Of a stretch of 55,062 nt of DNA, positions 7,119 to 14,531 are shown one piece after another (the first letter of the stretch is position 1; each line of letters begins with the position of its first letter). The DNA is from JAJTFA01 sp044351265. Lineage in GTDB: Bacteria; Bacteroidota; Bacteroidia; UKL13-3. The notes below the pieces were generated by a model. It ran no database searches. It was not told the origin of the DNA and was given only the letters and a program-made list of their open reading frames with translations. The position numbers and the translations under genes were made by a program. The stretch spans positions 1 to 55,062 of the forward strand of contig JBILGC010000009.1 in NCBI GenBank assembly GCA_044351265.1, written 5' to 3'.

Positions 7119-8936
7119 TTATTTGATAATAGAAATCTTATTCGTTGAAATCAACTTGTTGTTCGAATCATAAATGGTTAAAACATACACTCCATTAGCC
7201 AAACTGGAAATATCGATTGTACCCGAGGTAGGAGAAACAACTGTTTGTCCGGTTATTCCAGATAATTTGGCGATATAGTTACCCGGTTTTTCCAAATCAA
7301 TATGCAAAACTGTTGCTGCAGGGTTTGGATAAACCTTGATGCTGTTTAGCACAGCTGAAGCTGAAGACAGACCGGTACGAATAGATATCTTTAGGGTATC
7401 GGTTGTGATATTGCTACCTACATACAGCGTGTCGTGTTTGTTAACAAGCAACTGATTGAGTTTGGCTATAGAATCTTTTGCAATCACAAGGTCAGCTGAA
7501 TCCTTTGCCACATCTATAACATTAAGAATTACAGCTACCGCGGTATCTGCACATCCGGTTTTAGAAGCAATTACCCTGAAACGTTGTTTGTGGTTAGACA
7601 CAGAGATAGCATTTAAAATCAGGTTATTTGAATTGGCGCCTGAATACTGATTTAAATTGGGAATATTTTGCCAACCCAAACCTGCAGCATCAGACTGCCA
7701 TTGATAAGCGTAGTTACCTGTGTGAAAGGAGTTAAAAGTATGGTTAGATCCTTTAACGAGGGATGCATTGGCAGGCAAGGTGGTAAAGGTATAATTACAA
7801 GAGGTATCAATGGGAATTCCTAGCGCATTTTCATAAGCACCAATATCAGGGTTTGTTCCGGCAGGATTTGGTCGCGGATTACCATTAAGGTCTATTGAGG
7901 GAGTTCCAATTGCTGTTCCAGAACCAATAGCAGGGCTATATGAGGAAATATTATAGCTTATGGTATCTGTAAAATAAGGATTACTACTTTTATTTGTTAA
8001 ACTATCATAGATTACTTTACCCCAGCTATTTAATGGTACAGCATTTTTTGCCAACTCTATCAAGCTATTTTTAATAAAAGCTGAATCATATTGTTGATTA
8101 AATGGCAGGGATTTATTAATGTTCCCATATATTATACTATTAGTAATAAATGTTTTTATCCCTTCTAATGTAGTAAGGATGCTTTGGTTGTTTACGATGG
8201 TTGAATTAATAATATCGAATCTAAAACCCCAAGCATTTAAATCCGCACGAAGATAGATTGCTTTGGTGTTTGAATACATTAAGCAATTTCTAAGTATAGA
8301 GTTTGCTGCATTTGAAATAGCAAGTGCAGTGGTATTATTATTAAAAATACATCTATCAATAATTGGATGTACCCAATATCCATCATAACCAGTGATGTTA
8401 TTATATATTTTACAATTCATCAAATTAGCATTGCCGTAAATTCCAATTTCGTTATCATAAATCCAGCAATTCTTTATTGATGGTCTTGCACTCTGGTCAC
8501 CGCTAAAAATACCCGTTCCTGATGTATGGAATCCATAAGAGCTTACCCATTTAATTTGATAACTGGGTGGCGATGTGTTTCTAATGGAGAATCCATCTAT
8601 AGTAGAAGCAGAAGACCTTACAATGATCCCAATTCCGGTTTTGTTACCATCTATTATAGTTGTTTGAGGTCCTCCTCCCTGTAAATTAATCGCTTTAGCT
8701 CCGATGTCTAAGTTTTCATAATAAATCCCATTACCCACCACTATTGTATCTCCATTTACTGAGTAATTAATAGCGGACTGTATTTTTCGGAAAGGAGAGC
8801 CAATGAGTCCGATAGAACCGCTATCGTTACCATTAATGGCAACATGAATTTTAGAATTGTGGGGCTGTGCATGTGCAGTCAGAATTGCAACAATACAAAC
8901 CAAGCCGAGGGTTAGTTTTTTAAATAAGGGATTCAT
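7119..8936 (-). CDS. T9SS-sorted right-handed beta-helix protein with Ig-like domain
   Basis: A 605-residue exported protein. After a signal peptide (residues 1-23, ending LTAHA) comes a segment typical of DUF1565/pectate-lyase-like folds (IHVAINGNDSG, then SPFRKIQSAIN, then GDTIVVGNGIYYENL). A right-handed parallel beta-helix with many Asn-rich turns extends to about residue 365 and closes with the common motif PDIGAYEN. An Ig-like domain (about 378-470), a linker (KDSIAKLNQLLVNKHDTLYV) and a T9SS type A sorting domain (IKVYPNPAATVLHIDLE) follow. Beta-helix proteins of this kind bind or cleave polysaccharides, but no catalytic residues can be assigned here. The linker and sorting domain are shared almost word for word with the truncated remnant at 1145-1882. 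Confidence 0.85.
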   Translation of the reverse strand: MNPLFKKLTLGLVCIVAILTAHAQPHNSKIHVAINGNDSGSIGLIGSPFRKIQSAINYSVNGDTIVVGNGIYYENLDIGAKAINLQGGGPQTTIIDGNKTGIGIIVRSSASTIDGFSIRNTSPPSYQIKWVSSYGFHTSGTGIFSGDQSARPSIKNCWIYDNEIGIYGNANLMNCKIYNNITGYDGYWVHPIIDRCIFNNNTTALAISNAANSILRNCLMYSNTKAIYLRADLNAWGFRFDIINSTIVNNQSILTTLEGIKTFITNSIIYGNINKSLPFNQQYDSAFIKNSLIELAKNAVPLNSWGKVIYDSLTNKSSNPYFTDTISYNISSYSPAIGSGTAIGTPSIDLNGNPRPNPAGTNPDIGAYENALGIPIDTSCNYTFTTLPANASLVKGSNHTFNSFHTGNYAYQWQSDAAGLGWQNIPNLNQYSGANSNNLILNAISVSNHKQRFRVIASKTGCADTAVAVILNVIDVAKDSADLVIAKDSIAKLNQLLVNKHDTLYVGSNITTDTLKISIRTGLSSASAVLNSIKVYPNPAATVLHIDLEKPGNYIAKLSGITGQTVVSPTSGTIDISSLANGVYVLTIYDSNNKLISTNKISIIK

Positions 8937-9073
8937 AGTTAGTAGGTTATTTTTCGAAAATACGCAACAAATTTAAAATTTTACTATTTCATTATTGATT
9001 AATATTCTTCCCAATGTAGAACATTTGTTGCAGGTAATCTAAAGCGACAGATTTCTTACTTTAAATTAATAAT

Positions 9074-9098
9074 AAAAAAAAGCCCGCAAACGCGGGCT
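9074..9098 (-). terminator. Terminator of tmRNA
   Basis: On the minus strand AGCCCGC, loop GTTT and GCGGGCT (9081-9098) form a strong hairpin followed by a run of Ts. It begins 6 bases after the tmRNA 3' end, as expected of an intrinsic terminator. Confidence 0.9.
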
Positions 9099-9103
9099 CA
9101 TTG

Positions 9104-9471
9104 TGGAGATGGCGGGCATCGAACCCGCGTCCGGAGAAGGAATGAATCAGGCTTTCTTCACGCTTAGCGTTGCATTGTTTTCGAGACAGGTACGGTTGCA
9201 ACACTTACCAAACCAACCCTTATCCTCTTAGGTAGTTGATGCAGTTAAAGGAGAACCACCGCAACGCTTTTCCTGTTGATGCCCCGGATGCAAGAGCGGT
9301 TAAGCTAACCCCTGCGGGACAATGGCATGTGCGTAATCTTCCTGATTAGGCAGCCATAGCGAAGTTTGAATCGCCAGTTAAAGTTTTGAGTGTTGAGATT
9401 AAAGCGCCAACATCCCAATGCGCTGCGTGCTTACCTGTCAGTTGCTCTTCCCGTCAATTCCAGTCATCCCC
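9104..9471 (-). ncRNA. ssrA: tmRNA (ssrA)
   Basis: Transfer-messenger RNA rescues stalled ribosomes and tags the unfinished protein for proteolysis. The 5' end GGGGATG (9471 downwards) pairs with CATCTCC at the 3' end (9105-9111), and a T-arm with GGTTCGATGCC lies just before it. CCA is not encoded. The mRNA-like part carries an open frame GDSNFAMAA followed by TAA (9346-9375), a typical tag ending in two alanines. The length of about 368 bases is normal. A TATCTTTG promoter element lies 20 bases upstream and an intrinsic terminator just downstream. Its neighbour prfB is transcribed divergently. Confidence 0.95.
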
Positions 9472-9490
9472 TTACATGGTGTTTGAGTAG

Positions 9491-9498
9491 CAAAGATA
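9491..9498 (-). promoter_or_regulatory. -7 promoter element of tmRNA
   Basis: Read on the minus strand this is TATCTTTG, a match to the Bacteroidota -7 consensus TAnnTTTG. It is placed so that transcription would begin a few bases before the mature tmRNA 5' end at 9471. Confidence 0.6.
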
Positions 9499-9586
9499 TA
9501 ACCATTGCCTCAATATATGTATAAATGTCAGCTAATTCATTTGTTGCTGCAGCAATACCTGTTTTTGGCCTATATTTGCTGCCCAT

Positions 9587-10673
9587 ATGACAAACGAGCA
9601 ATTTAAATCAATAAAGATAAGGGTAGAAGACCTGAGGAGGTATCTTTGACGTTGAGGGTAAATTGGCTGCAATAGCTAAAGAAGAAGAGCAAACCCACGG
9701 TGCTGATTTTTGGAACGACCCCAAAAAAGCAGAACAAGTATTAAAAGGAATTAAACTTAAAAAAATCTGGACAGAAGCCTATGCTGCCGTGCAGCAGGTA
9801 TTTGATGATTTAGGTGTATTGAATGAGTTTGCAGCTGCCGGAGAGGCAAGCGATGAGGAAGTGGATGCACAGTATTTAAAAACACTTGCGGCTGTAGAAG
9901 AGCTGGAGTTTAAAAATATGCTAAGCAATGAAGAAGATCAGCTAAATTGTGTGATTAACATAAACTCAGGTGCCGGTGGAACCGAGAGCCAGGATTGGGC
10001 CGAGATGCTGATGCGCATGTACCTGATGTATTGCGATAAGCAGGGATTTAAGGCAGCAGTAATAGATGAACAGGCTGGTGATGGTGCCGGTATAAAATCA
10101 TGCTCTATTGAGGTTGAAGGAACATTTGCCTATGGGTATTTAAAAGGCGAAAATGGTGTGCACCGCATGGTAAGGATTTCTCCTTTCGACTCTAATGCGC
10201 GCAGGCATACATCCTTTGCATCTGTATATGTATATCCGTTGGTAGATGATAATATTGAAATAGAGATCAAGGATGCCGATATTGAAATTCAAACTTCGCG
10301 CTCTGGTGGTGCGGGTGGCCAAAATGTCAACAAAGTAGAAACCAAAGTGCAGCTAACTCACAAACCAACAGGTATTGTAATAGTTTGCCAGGTTGAGCGT
10401 TCTCAGAGTGCAAACCGAGATAGGGCAATGAAAATGCTTAAATCGCAATTGTATGAAATTGAAATGCGTAAACGAAATGAGGCGCGCGATAAAATAGAGG
10501 CAGGCAAGAAAAAGATAGAGTGGGGCAGTCAGATAAGAAATTATGTTTTCCATCCATACAAGCTGGTTAAAGATTTAAGAACAGATACCGAAACTTCTGA
10601 TGTGCAAGGGGTGATGGATGGAGATTTGGATCAGTTTATAAAACCGTATTTGATGGAGTTTTCTAAGCATTGA
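9587..10673 (+). CDS. prfB: Peptide chain release factor 2, made by programmed +1 frameshift
   Basis: RF2 recognises UGA and UAA stop codons and triggers release of the finished protein. A short first frame starts at ATG 9587 (MTNEQFKSIKIRVEDLRRYL) and ends at TGA 9647-9649. Skipping one base at 9647 joins it to the main frame (DVEGKLAAIAKEEEQ onwards) to give about 361 residues, the usual size. The main frame contains the RF2 stop-recognition motif SPF (VRISPFDSNARR) and the catalytic GGQ loop (SRSGGAGGQNVNKVETKVQL). Because the in-frame TGA is read by RF2 itself, the protein regulates its own level. csaA follows after 7 bases, probably in the same transcript. Confidence 0.95.
9635..9650 (+). 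promoter_or_regulatory. RF2 programmed frameshift site
   Basis: An internal Shine-Dalgarno-like AGGAGG (9635-9640) is followed by TATCTTTGAC. This is the classical RF2 slippery signal: CTT at 9644-9646, then the TGA stop and C. Slippage from CTT to TTT skips one base and continues with GAC. Spacing and bases match the well-studied E. coli site closely. Confidence 0.95.
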
Positions 10674-10680
10674 TTAACAC

Positions 10681-11016
10681 ATGGAGCCAATTACGTGGAA
10701 TGATTTTGAAAAGATTGAAATGCGTGTTGGCGCCATTCTGGAGGTGCATGATTTTCCTGAAGCGCGTAACCCCTCATATCAGCTAATTATTGACTTTGGT
10801 GATTTGGGTATTAAAAAAACATCTGCACAAATAACCCAATTGTATACAAAAGAACAGTTGCCGGGAAAACAGGTGGTGGCAGTTGTTAATTTCCCTCCAA
10901 AGCAAATTGCAAATTTTATGAGTGAGTGTTTGATGCTGGGAGCAGTTGGCGAAAACAAAGAAGTAACCTTGCTTGAGCTGGGTTTACCAGTACCCAACGG
11001 TTTGCGTATAGCTTAA
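10681..11016 (+). CDS. csaA: CsaA-like tRNA-binding domain protein
   Basis: A 111-residue stand-alone OB-fold of the EMAP-II/MetG C-terminal type. The family signatures are visible: FEKIEMRVGAILEVHDFPEA near the N-terminus and NFMSECLMLGA near residues 79-89. CsaA proteins are homodimers that bind tRNA and have been described as export-related chaperones; the in vivo role is not well settled. The start codon directly follows prfB, so both are likely translated from one message. The length is typical. Its 3' end faces the minus-strand nuclease-like gene with only two bases between the stop codons. Confidence 0.85.
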   Translation: MEPITWNDFEKIEMRVGAILEVHDFPEARNPSYQLIIDFGDLGIKKTSAQITQLYTKEQLPGKQVVAVVNFPPKQIANFMSECLMLGAVGENKEVTLLELGLPVPNGLRIA

Positions 11017-11018
11017 GT

Positions 11019-11459
11019 TTATAGGGAATTAAAAGAAGGTATTTGTTCGGTAACCCTTGGCTCGCCTGAGGTATAGCTGCAGCAGTAATGATTAATACCA
11101 TTGGTGATGAGAATATGCCTGCATGCAAACTGCGAATTATAAACGGCAGCTTGTAAAAACGTATCTTTTGTCAACACCGTTTCAGGCGATTTACACTCAA
11201 CCAGCAGCAAAGGTTCTGACTGCCTATTGAACACCAGTACATCAAATCTTTTTTGTAAACCATTCATTTGCAGGCCTCTTTCAACAGCTATAAGAGAAGC
11301 AGGGTAGCCGGCCGCCTCAATCAAATAATGCAGTAAATGCTGCCTTACCCACTCTTCAGGCGTAAGCACCACATACTTTTTCCTGATGATGTCGAAAACA
11401 TAGTTTCTGTTTTCTTGAGATTTCAGCTTAAAATTGTATGCAGGAAAGTTTAGTTGCAT
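11019..11459 (-). CDS. HSDR_N-like restriction endonuclease-fold protein
   Basis: About 146 residues from ATG 11459 (MQLNFPAYNFKLKSQ). The open frame reaches further back, but an earlier start would overlap the divergent holA gene. It resembles the N-terminal domain of type I restriction subunit R (HSDR_N family). The PD-(D/E)xK core is visible as RFDVLVFN, then LLLVECKSPE: Asp, then Glu-Cys-Lys. A conserved helix EEWVRQHLLHYLI precedes it. No helicase, HsdM or HsdS gene is near, so it is not part of a type I system here. In Bacteroidota this stand-alone gene is commonly seen beside holA, which suggests a housekeeping nucleic-acid role; this is an inference. Confidence 0.8.
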   Translation of the reverse strand: MQLNFPAYNFKLKSQENRNYVFDIIRKKYVVLTPEEWVRQHLLHYLIEAAGYPASLIAVERGLQMNGLQKRFDVLVFNRQSEPLLLVECKSPETVLTKDTFLQAAVYNSQFACRHILITNGINHYCCSYTSGEPRVTEQIPSFNSL

Positions 11460-11484
11460 GCATTGCAAATAAAAGCAAAATTCT

Positions 11485-12486
11485 ATGTCGGCCGAATTCA
11501 ATAAACTCATATCCGACCTAAGAGCAAAAAAATATGCTCCGGTGTACTATCTCTACGGAGAGGAGCATTACTATATTGATGAAATTAGCAATTTTATAGA
11601 AGACCACGTGCTGAATGATGGGGAAAAGGGTTTTAACCAAACCATACTTTACGGCAAAGATACTGATGTTAATGAAATAGCAGGCGCAGCCAGAAGATTT
11701 CCGATGATGGCCCCTTACCAGGTAATAGTTGTTAAAGAGGCGCAAACCATGAAAAAGCTGGAAGAATTGGAGGGGTATTTGGAAAAGCCTGTGCCTACCA
11801 CCATTTTGGTTATTTGCAATAAAAGTTCCAAGCTTGATAAACGCACCCGTTTTTATAAAGCCATTAGCAAGTATGTGGTTTTTGAATCTAAGAAGTTATA
11901 TGATAATCAGCTAGGGCCATGGATAGAGCAATATTTAAAGGGCAAAGGTTACAGCATTAGTTCCCGTGCATCTAATTTAATAGCCGATTCTCTTGGCAGT
12001 GATCTTGCTAAAATTGCCAATGAGCTGGAGAAACTCATCATCAATAAAAATGACGACAAGGAAATAACCGATACCGATGTAGAGTTGAAAATTGGCATCA
12101 GCAAAGAGTTTAATGTTTTTGAGTTGATAGGGGCCATAGCCAATAAAAATGCTTCAAGGGCTTTTCATATTGGTCACCACATGAGCAAGGCTAAAGATTT
12201 TTCCATTATTGCCACACTCATAAACATGAATACTTTTTTTAATAAGTCATACATTGTTAAACAAAGTGGCATAAGAGACAGGGCACAATTGCAAAAGCAA
12301 TTCGGCTTTAATTATTATCAGGCAAATGATTATCAATCGGCAGCAGGCAAATACTCTGCTGCAGAGCTTGAACGCTGCATACGTATTATGCATGAGTATG
12401 ATTTAAAAAGCAAGGGAGTGAACAACCTTTCTGCCGGACAAGATGAGCTTTTAAAAGAAGTGCTGGTTAAAATTTTAATGCACTGA
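11485..12486 (+). CDS. holA: DNA polymerase III subunit delta
   Basis: A 333-residue delta subunit of the clamp loader, which opens the beta sliding clamp and loads it onto DNA. The N-terminal AAA+-like domain begins with PVYYLYGEEHYYIDEI, a usual signature, and the middle shows the delta-type LGSDLAKIANELEKLI helix. Walker A is degenerate, as expected for delta, which does not hydrolyse ATP. The length is normal. It is divergent from the HSDR_N-like gene, with 25 bases between start codons, so both promoters must be compact. Confidence 0.9.
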   Translation: MSAEFNKLISDLRAKKYAPVYYLYGEEHYYIDEISNFIEDHVLNDGEKGFNQTILYGKDTDVNEIAGAARRFPMMAPYQVIVVKEAQTMKKLEELEGYLEKPVPTTILVICNKSSKLDKRTRFYKAISKYVVFESKKLYDNQLGPWIEQYLKGKGYSISSRASNLIADSLGSDLAKIANELEKLIINKNDDKEITDTDVELKIGISKEFNVFELIGAIANKNASRAFHIGHHMSKAKDFSIIATLINMNTFFNKSYIVKQSGIRDRAQLQKQFGFNYYQANDYQSAAGKYSAAELERCIRIMHEYDLKSKGVNNLSAGQDELLKEVLVKILMH

Positions 12487-12499
12487 TAACCCAATAAAT

Positions 12500-14446
12500 T
12501 TACTTTCTACCTTTATAATCACTGCGCAACACACGGAAGGTGGTTCGTCTGTTTTGTTGGTGCTCCTCATCACTGCATTCCACGCCATCGGCACAATCAT
12601 TAACCAGTTTGGTTTCTCCGTAACCCATGGGAATTAGTCTTTCTTTGGCAATACCTTTTGTAATCAGGTAATCAACACAACTTTTTGCGCGTTTTTTAGA
12701 TAGTTCCAGATTGTAATCTTGAGGTGCACGACTATCGGTATGTGAAGCCAGCTCAATAACCAAGGTAGGATTTTTATTTAAAATGGTGGTAAGTGAGTCG
12801 AGCACTTTCCTCGATTCATCTCTTAAATCCCATTTATCCAAATCATAAAAAATACCTTTCAGGGTAAAGTCAACATCCTCGGCAGGTATGGGTTCAAGTA
12901 TCAGATTGATTTCAAGTACTGAATCCTGTTTTATATTTTGGGTAGAAATAATAACGGATGAAGAGGTAAAATACTTTTCTTTAAAAGCGGCCAGATTATG
13001 CATTGCATTTAGTGGCAACTCCCCGGTATATTCACCGCTTGGTCCGGTTTTGATGCTGAAAACAGGTTTCCCGTATGCATCTTTCACGGCAACTACTGCC
13101 TGTGCAAGAGGCGCCATGCTTTCACGGTCGAAAACCTTTCCTCTAAGCACAAAAATGTATGGCTTAATAGAGATGGAATAAATATCATCATCGCCTTTGC
13201 CACCTTCTCTGTTGGAGCTGTAGTAGCCTATAGCTCCATTCTCCTTTACCTGCGAGCTTGGAAGAATGGTAATTCCAAAGTCGTCACCACCGGAGTTAAT
13301 GGGGTACTGCAGATTTCTTGGCTTAACGTACACACCTGCAGAATCAAACGTAACATATAAATCCAGACCACCCATGCCGGTAAATCCTTTTGAAGCGTAG
13401 TATAATTTGCCAGTTTCATCAACAAAAGGAAACATATCATCTTCCGCTGTATTCACATTAGGTCCGAGGTTTTGGGGAGTACCCCATTTATCTCTAACCA
13501 TATCATAGGAAACAGCATAAATATCCTTCTCACCAAAACCACCTTGCATATCACTTGCAAAGAAGAGTTGTTTGCCATCAGCGCTAATAGCAGGATGTCC
13601 AACGGAAAATGAATCAGAGCAAAATGGCAGCATTTTGGGCTCACCCCAAGCATTATTTTGAAAGTAAGAGACGTAAATTTTGCAATTCATTCCTTTACCA
13701 TCAATACCATTACATTGGGTAAAATACATCGTGCTTAGAGTTGAGTCGATGCAGGCAGCCCCTTCATTAAAATTTGTATTTACTTCACCTTTTACATTCT
13801 GTACTTTACTCCAAAATCCATTGCTTAATGTGGCTTCAAAAAAATCAGAACATTTCTGACCTGTCCATTCAAAAATTTCGTTGCCTGTTGCTTCGGGTCT
13901 TGATGAAGCCCAGAAGAGTTTACCTCCTGCATAGTAAGGTGCGTAATCAGACACCGGGGTGTTTAACACACTCACATCTTTAATATCAAACTTTTGTGGC
14001 TTGGCTTTCCATTGCTGCACAACACCGCAAGATTGGATTTCACGAATTGCATTGCTGTCGCCCGGCATTTCAAACAGATAGTCATAAAAGGCTCTGCTTG
14101 CTTCTTCATAACGTTCAAAATTTTTAAGCAAGAGACCATAAGAATACAAAATTTTAGGATTTGGGTATTTTGTATTCACCAGTTTTTCATACCATTCAAA
14201 AGCCTGCTTAAAATTGTTAGCTCTACGGTAGCTTTCTGCTACCATAAAAAGTATTTCATTTTGTTTATCCTCAACTTTAACTTTAGGATAGATACGTTTG
14301 AACTGTGCTGCAGCAGTATTGTATTTACGGGCATCAAATGCGCGTTGAGCTCTCTGAATTTCGAGGTCTAGGGAAGTGATTTGATTCTGTGCCCTAACAG
14401 ACACATCAACAGATAAAATCAATATTAAAATTAAAGCCGCTCGCAT
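12500..14446 (-). CDS. OmpA-family protein with TPR and PD40 propeller (PorE-like)
   Basis: 648 residues in four parts. A signal peptide (residues 1-19) is followed by TPR helices (about 25-130), a PD40/WD40-like propeller (about 150-430; e.g. GHPAISADGKQLFFASDMQG), a carboxypeptidase-regulatory-like beta-sandwich (about 430-510) and an OmpA C-terminal domain (about 525-645; ELASHTDSRAPQDYNLELS and NRRTTFRVL). The OmpA domain binds peptidoglycan through its conserved Asp and Arg. The same order of domains is known for PorE of Porphyromonas gingivalis, a T9SS component anchored to peptidoglycan. Similar proteins are numerous in the phylum, so PorE function is only a possibility. A paralogue lies directly upstream, with an intrinsic terminator between them. 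Confidence 0.85.
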   Translation of the reverse strand: MRAALILILILSVDVSVRAQNQITSLDLEIQRAQRAFDARKYNTAAAQFKRIYPKVKVEDKQNEILFMVAESYRRANNFKQAFEWYEKLVNTKYPNPKILYSYGLLLKNFERYEEASRAFYDYLFEMPGDSNAIREIQSCGVVQQWKAKPQKFDIKDVSVLNTPVSDYAPYYAGGKLFWASSRPEATGNEIFEWTGQKCSDFFEATLSNGFWSKVQNVKGEVNTNFNEGAACIDSTLSTMYFTQCNGIDGKGMNCKIYVSYFQNNAWGEPKMLPFCSDSFSVGHPAISADGKQLFFASDMQGGFGEKDIYAVSYDMVRDKWGTPQNLGPNVNTAEDDMFPFVDETGKLYYASKGFTGMGGLDLYVTFDSAGVYVKPRNLQYPINSGGDDFGITILPSSQVKENGAIGYYSSNREGGKGDDDIYSISIKPYIFVLRGKVFDRESMAPLAQAVVAVKDAYGKPVFSIKTGPSGEYTGELPLNAMHNLAAFKEKYFTSSSVIISTQNIKQDSVLEINLILEPIPAEDVDFTLKGIFYDLDKWDLRDESRKVLDSLTTILNKNPTLVIELASHTDSRAPQDYNLELSKKRAKSCVDYLITKGIAKERLIPMGYGETKLVNDCADGVECSDEEHQQNRRTTFRVLRSDYKGRK

Positions 14447-14495
14447 GTGATTTCAGTCAACGAAAATACAATTCATTTTATTTGATAAGAAGTGC

Positions 14496-14524
14496 AAAAA
14501 AACAAAACCCCGCATCAGCGGGGC
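14496..14524 (-). terminator. Intrinsic terminator between the two OmpA paralogues
   Basis: On the minus strand CCCCGC, loop TGAT and GCGGGG (14508-14523) form a hairpin followed by TTTTGTTTTTTT. It lies just after the stop of the upstream paralogue, so the two genes probably have separate transcripts. Confidence 0.9.
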
Positions 14525-14531
14525 TTGTTAA

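Noticed and set aside
9587..9649. Broken prfB (frameshift pseudogene)
   Set aside because: The stop and shift lie exactly at the conserved RF2 frameshift signal, so this is regulation, not damage.
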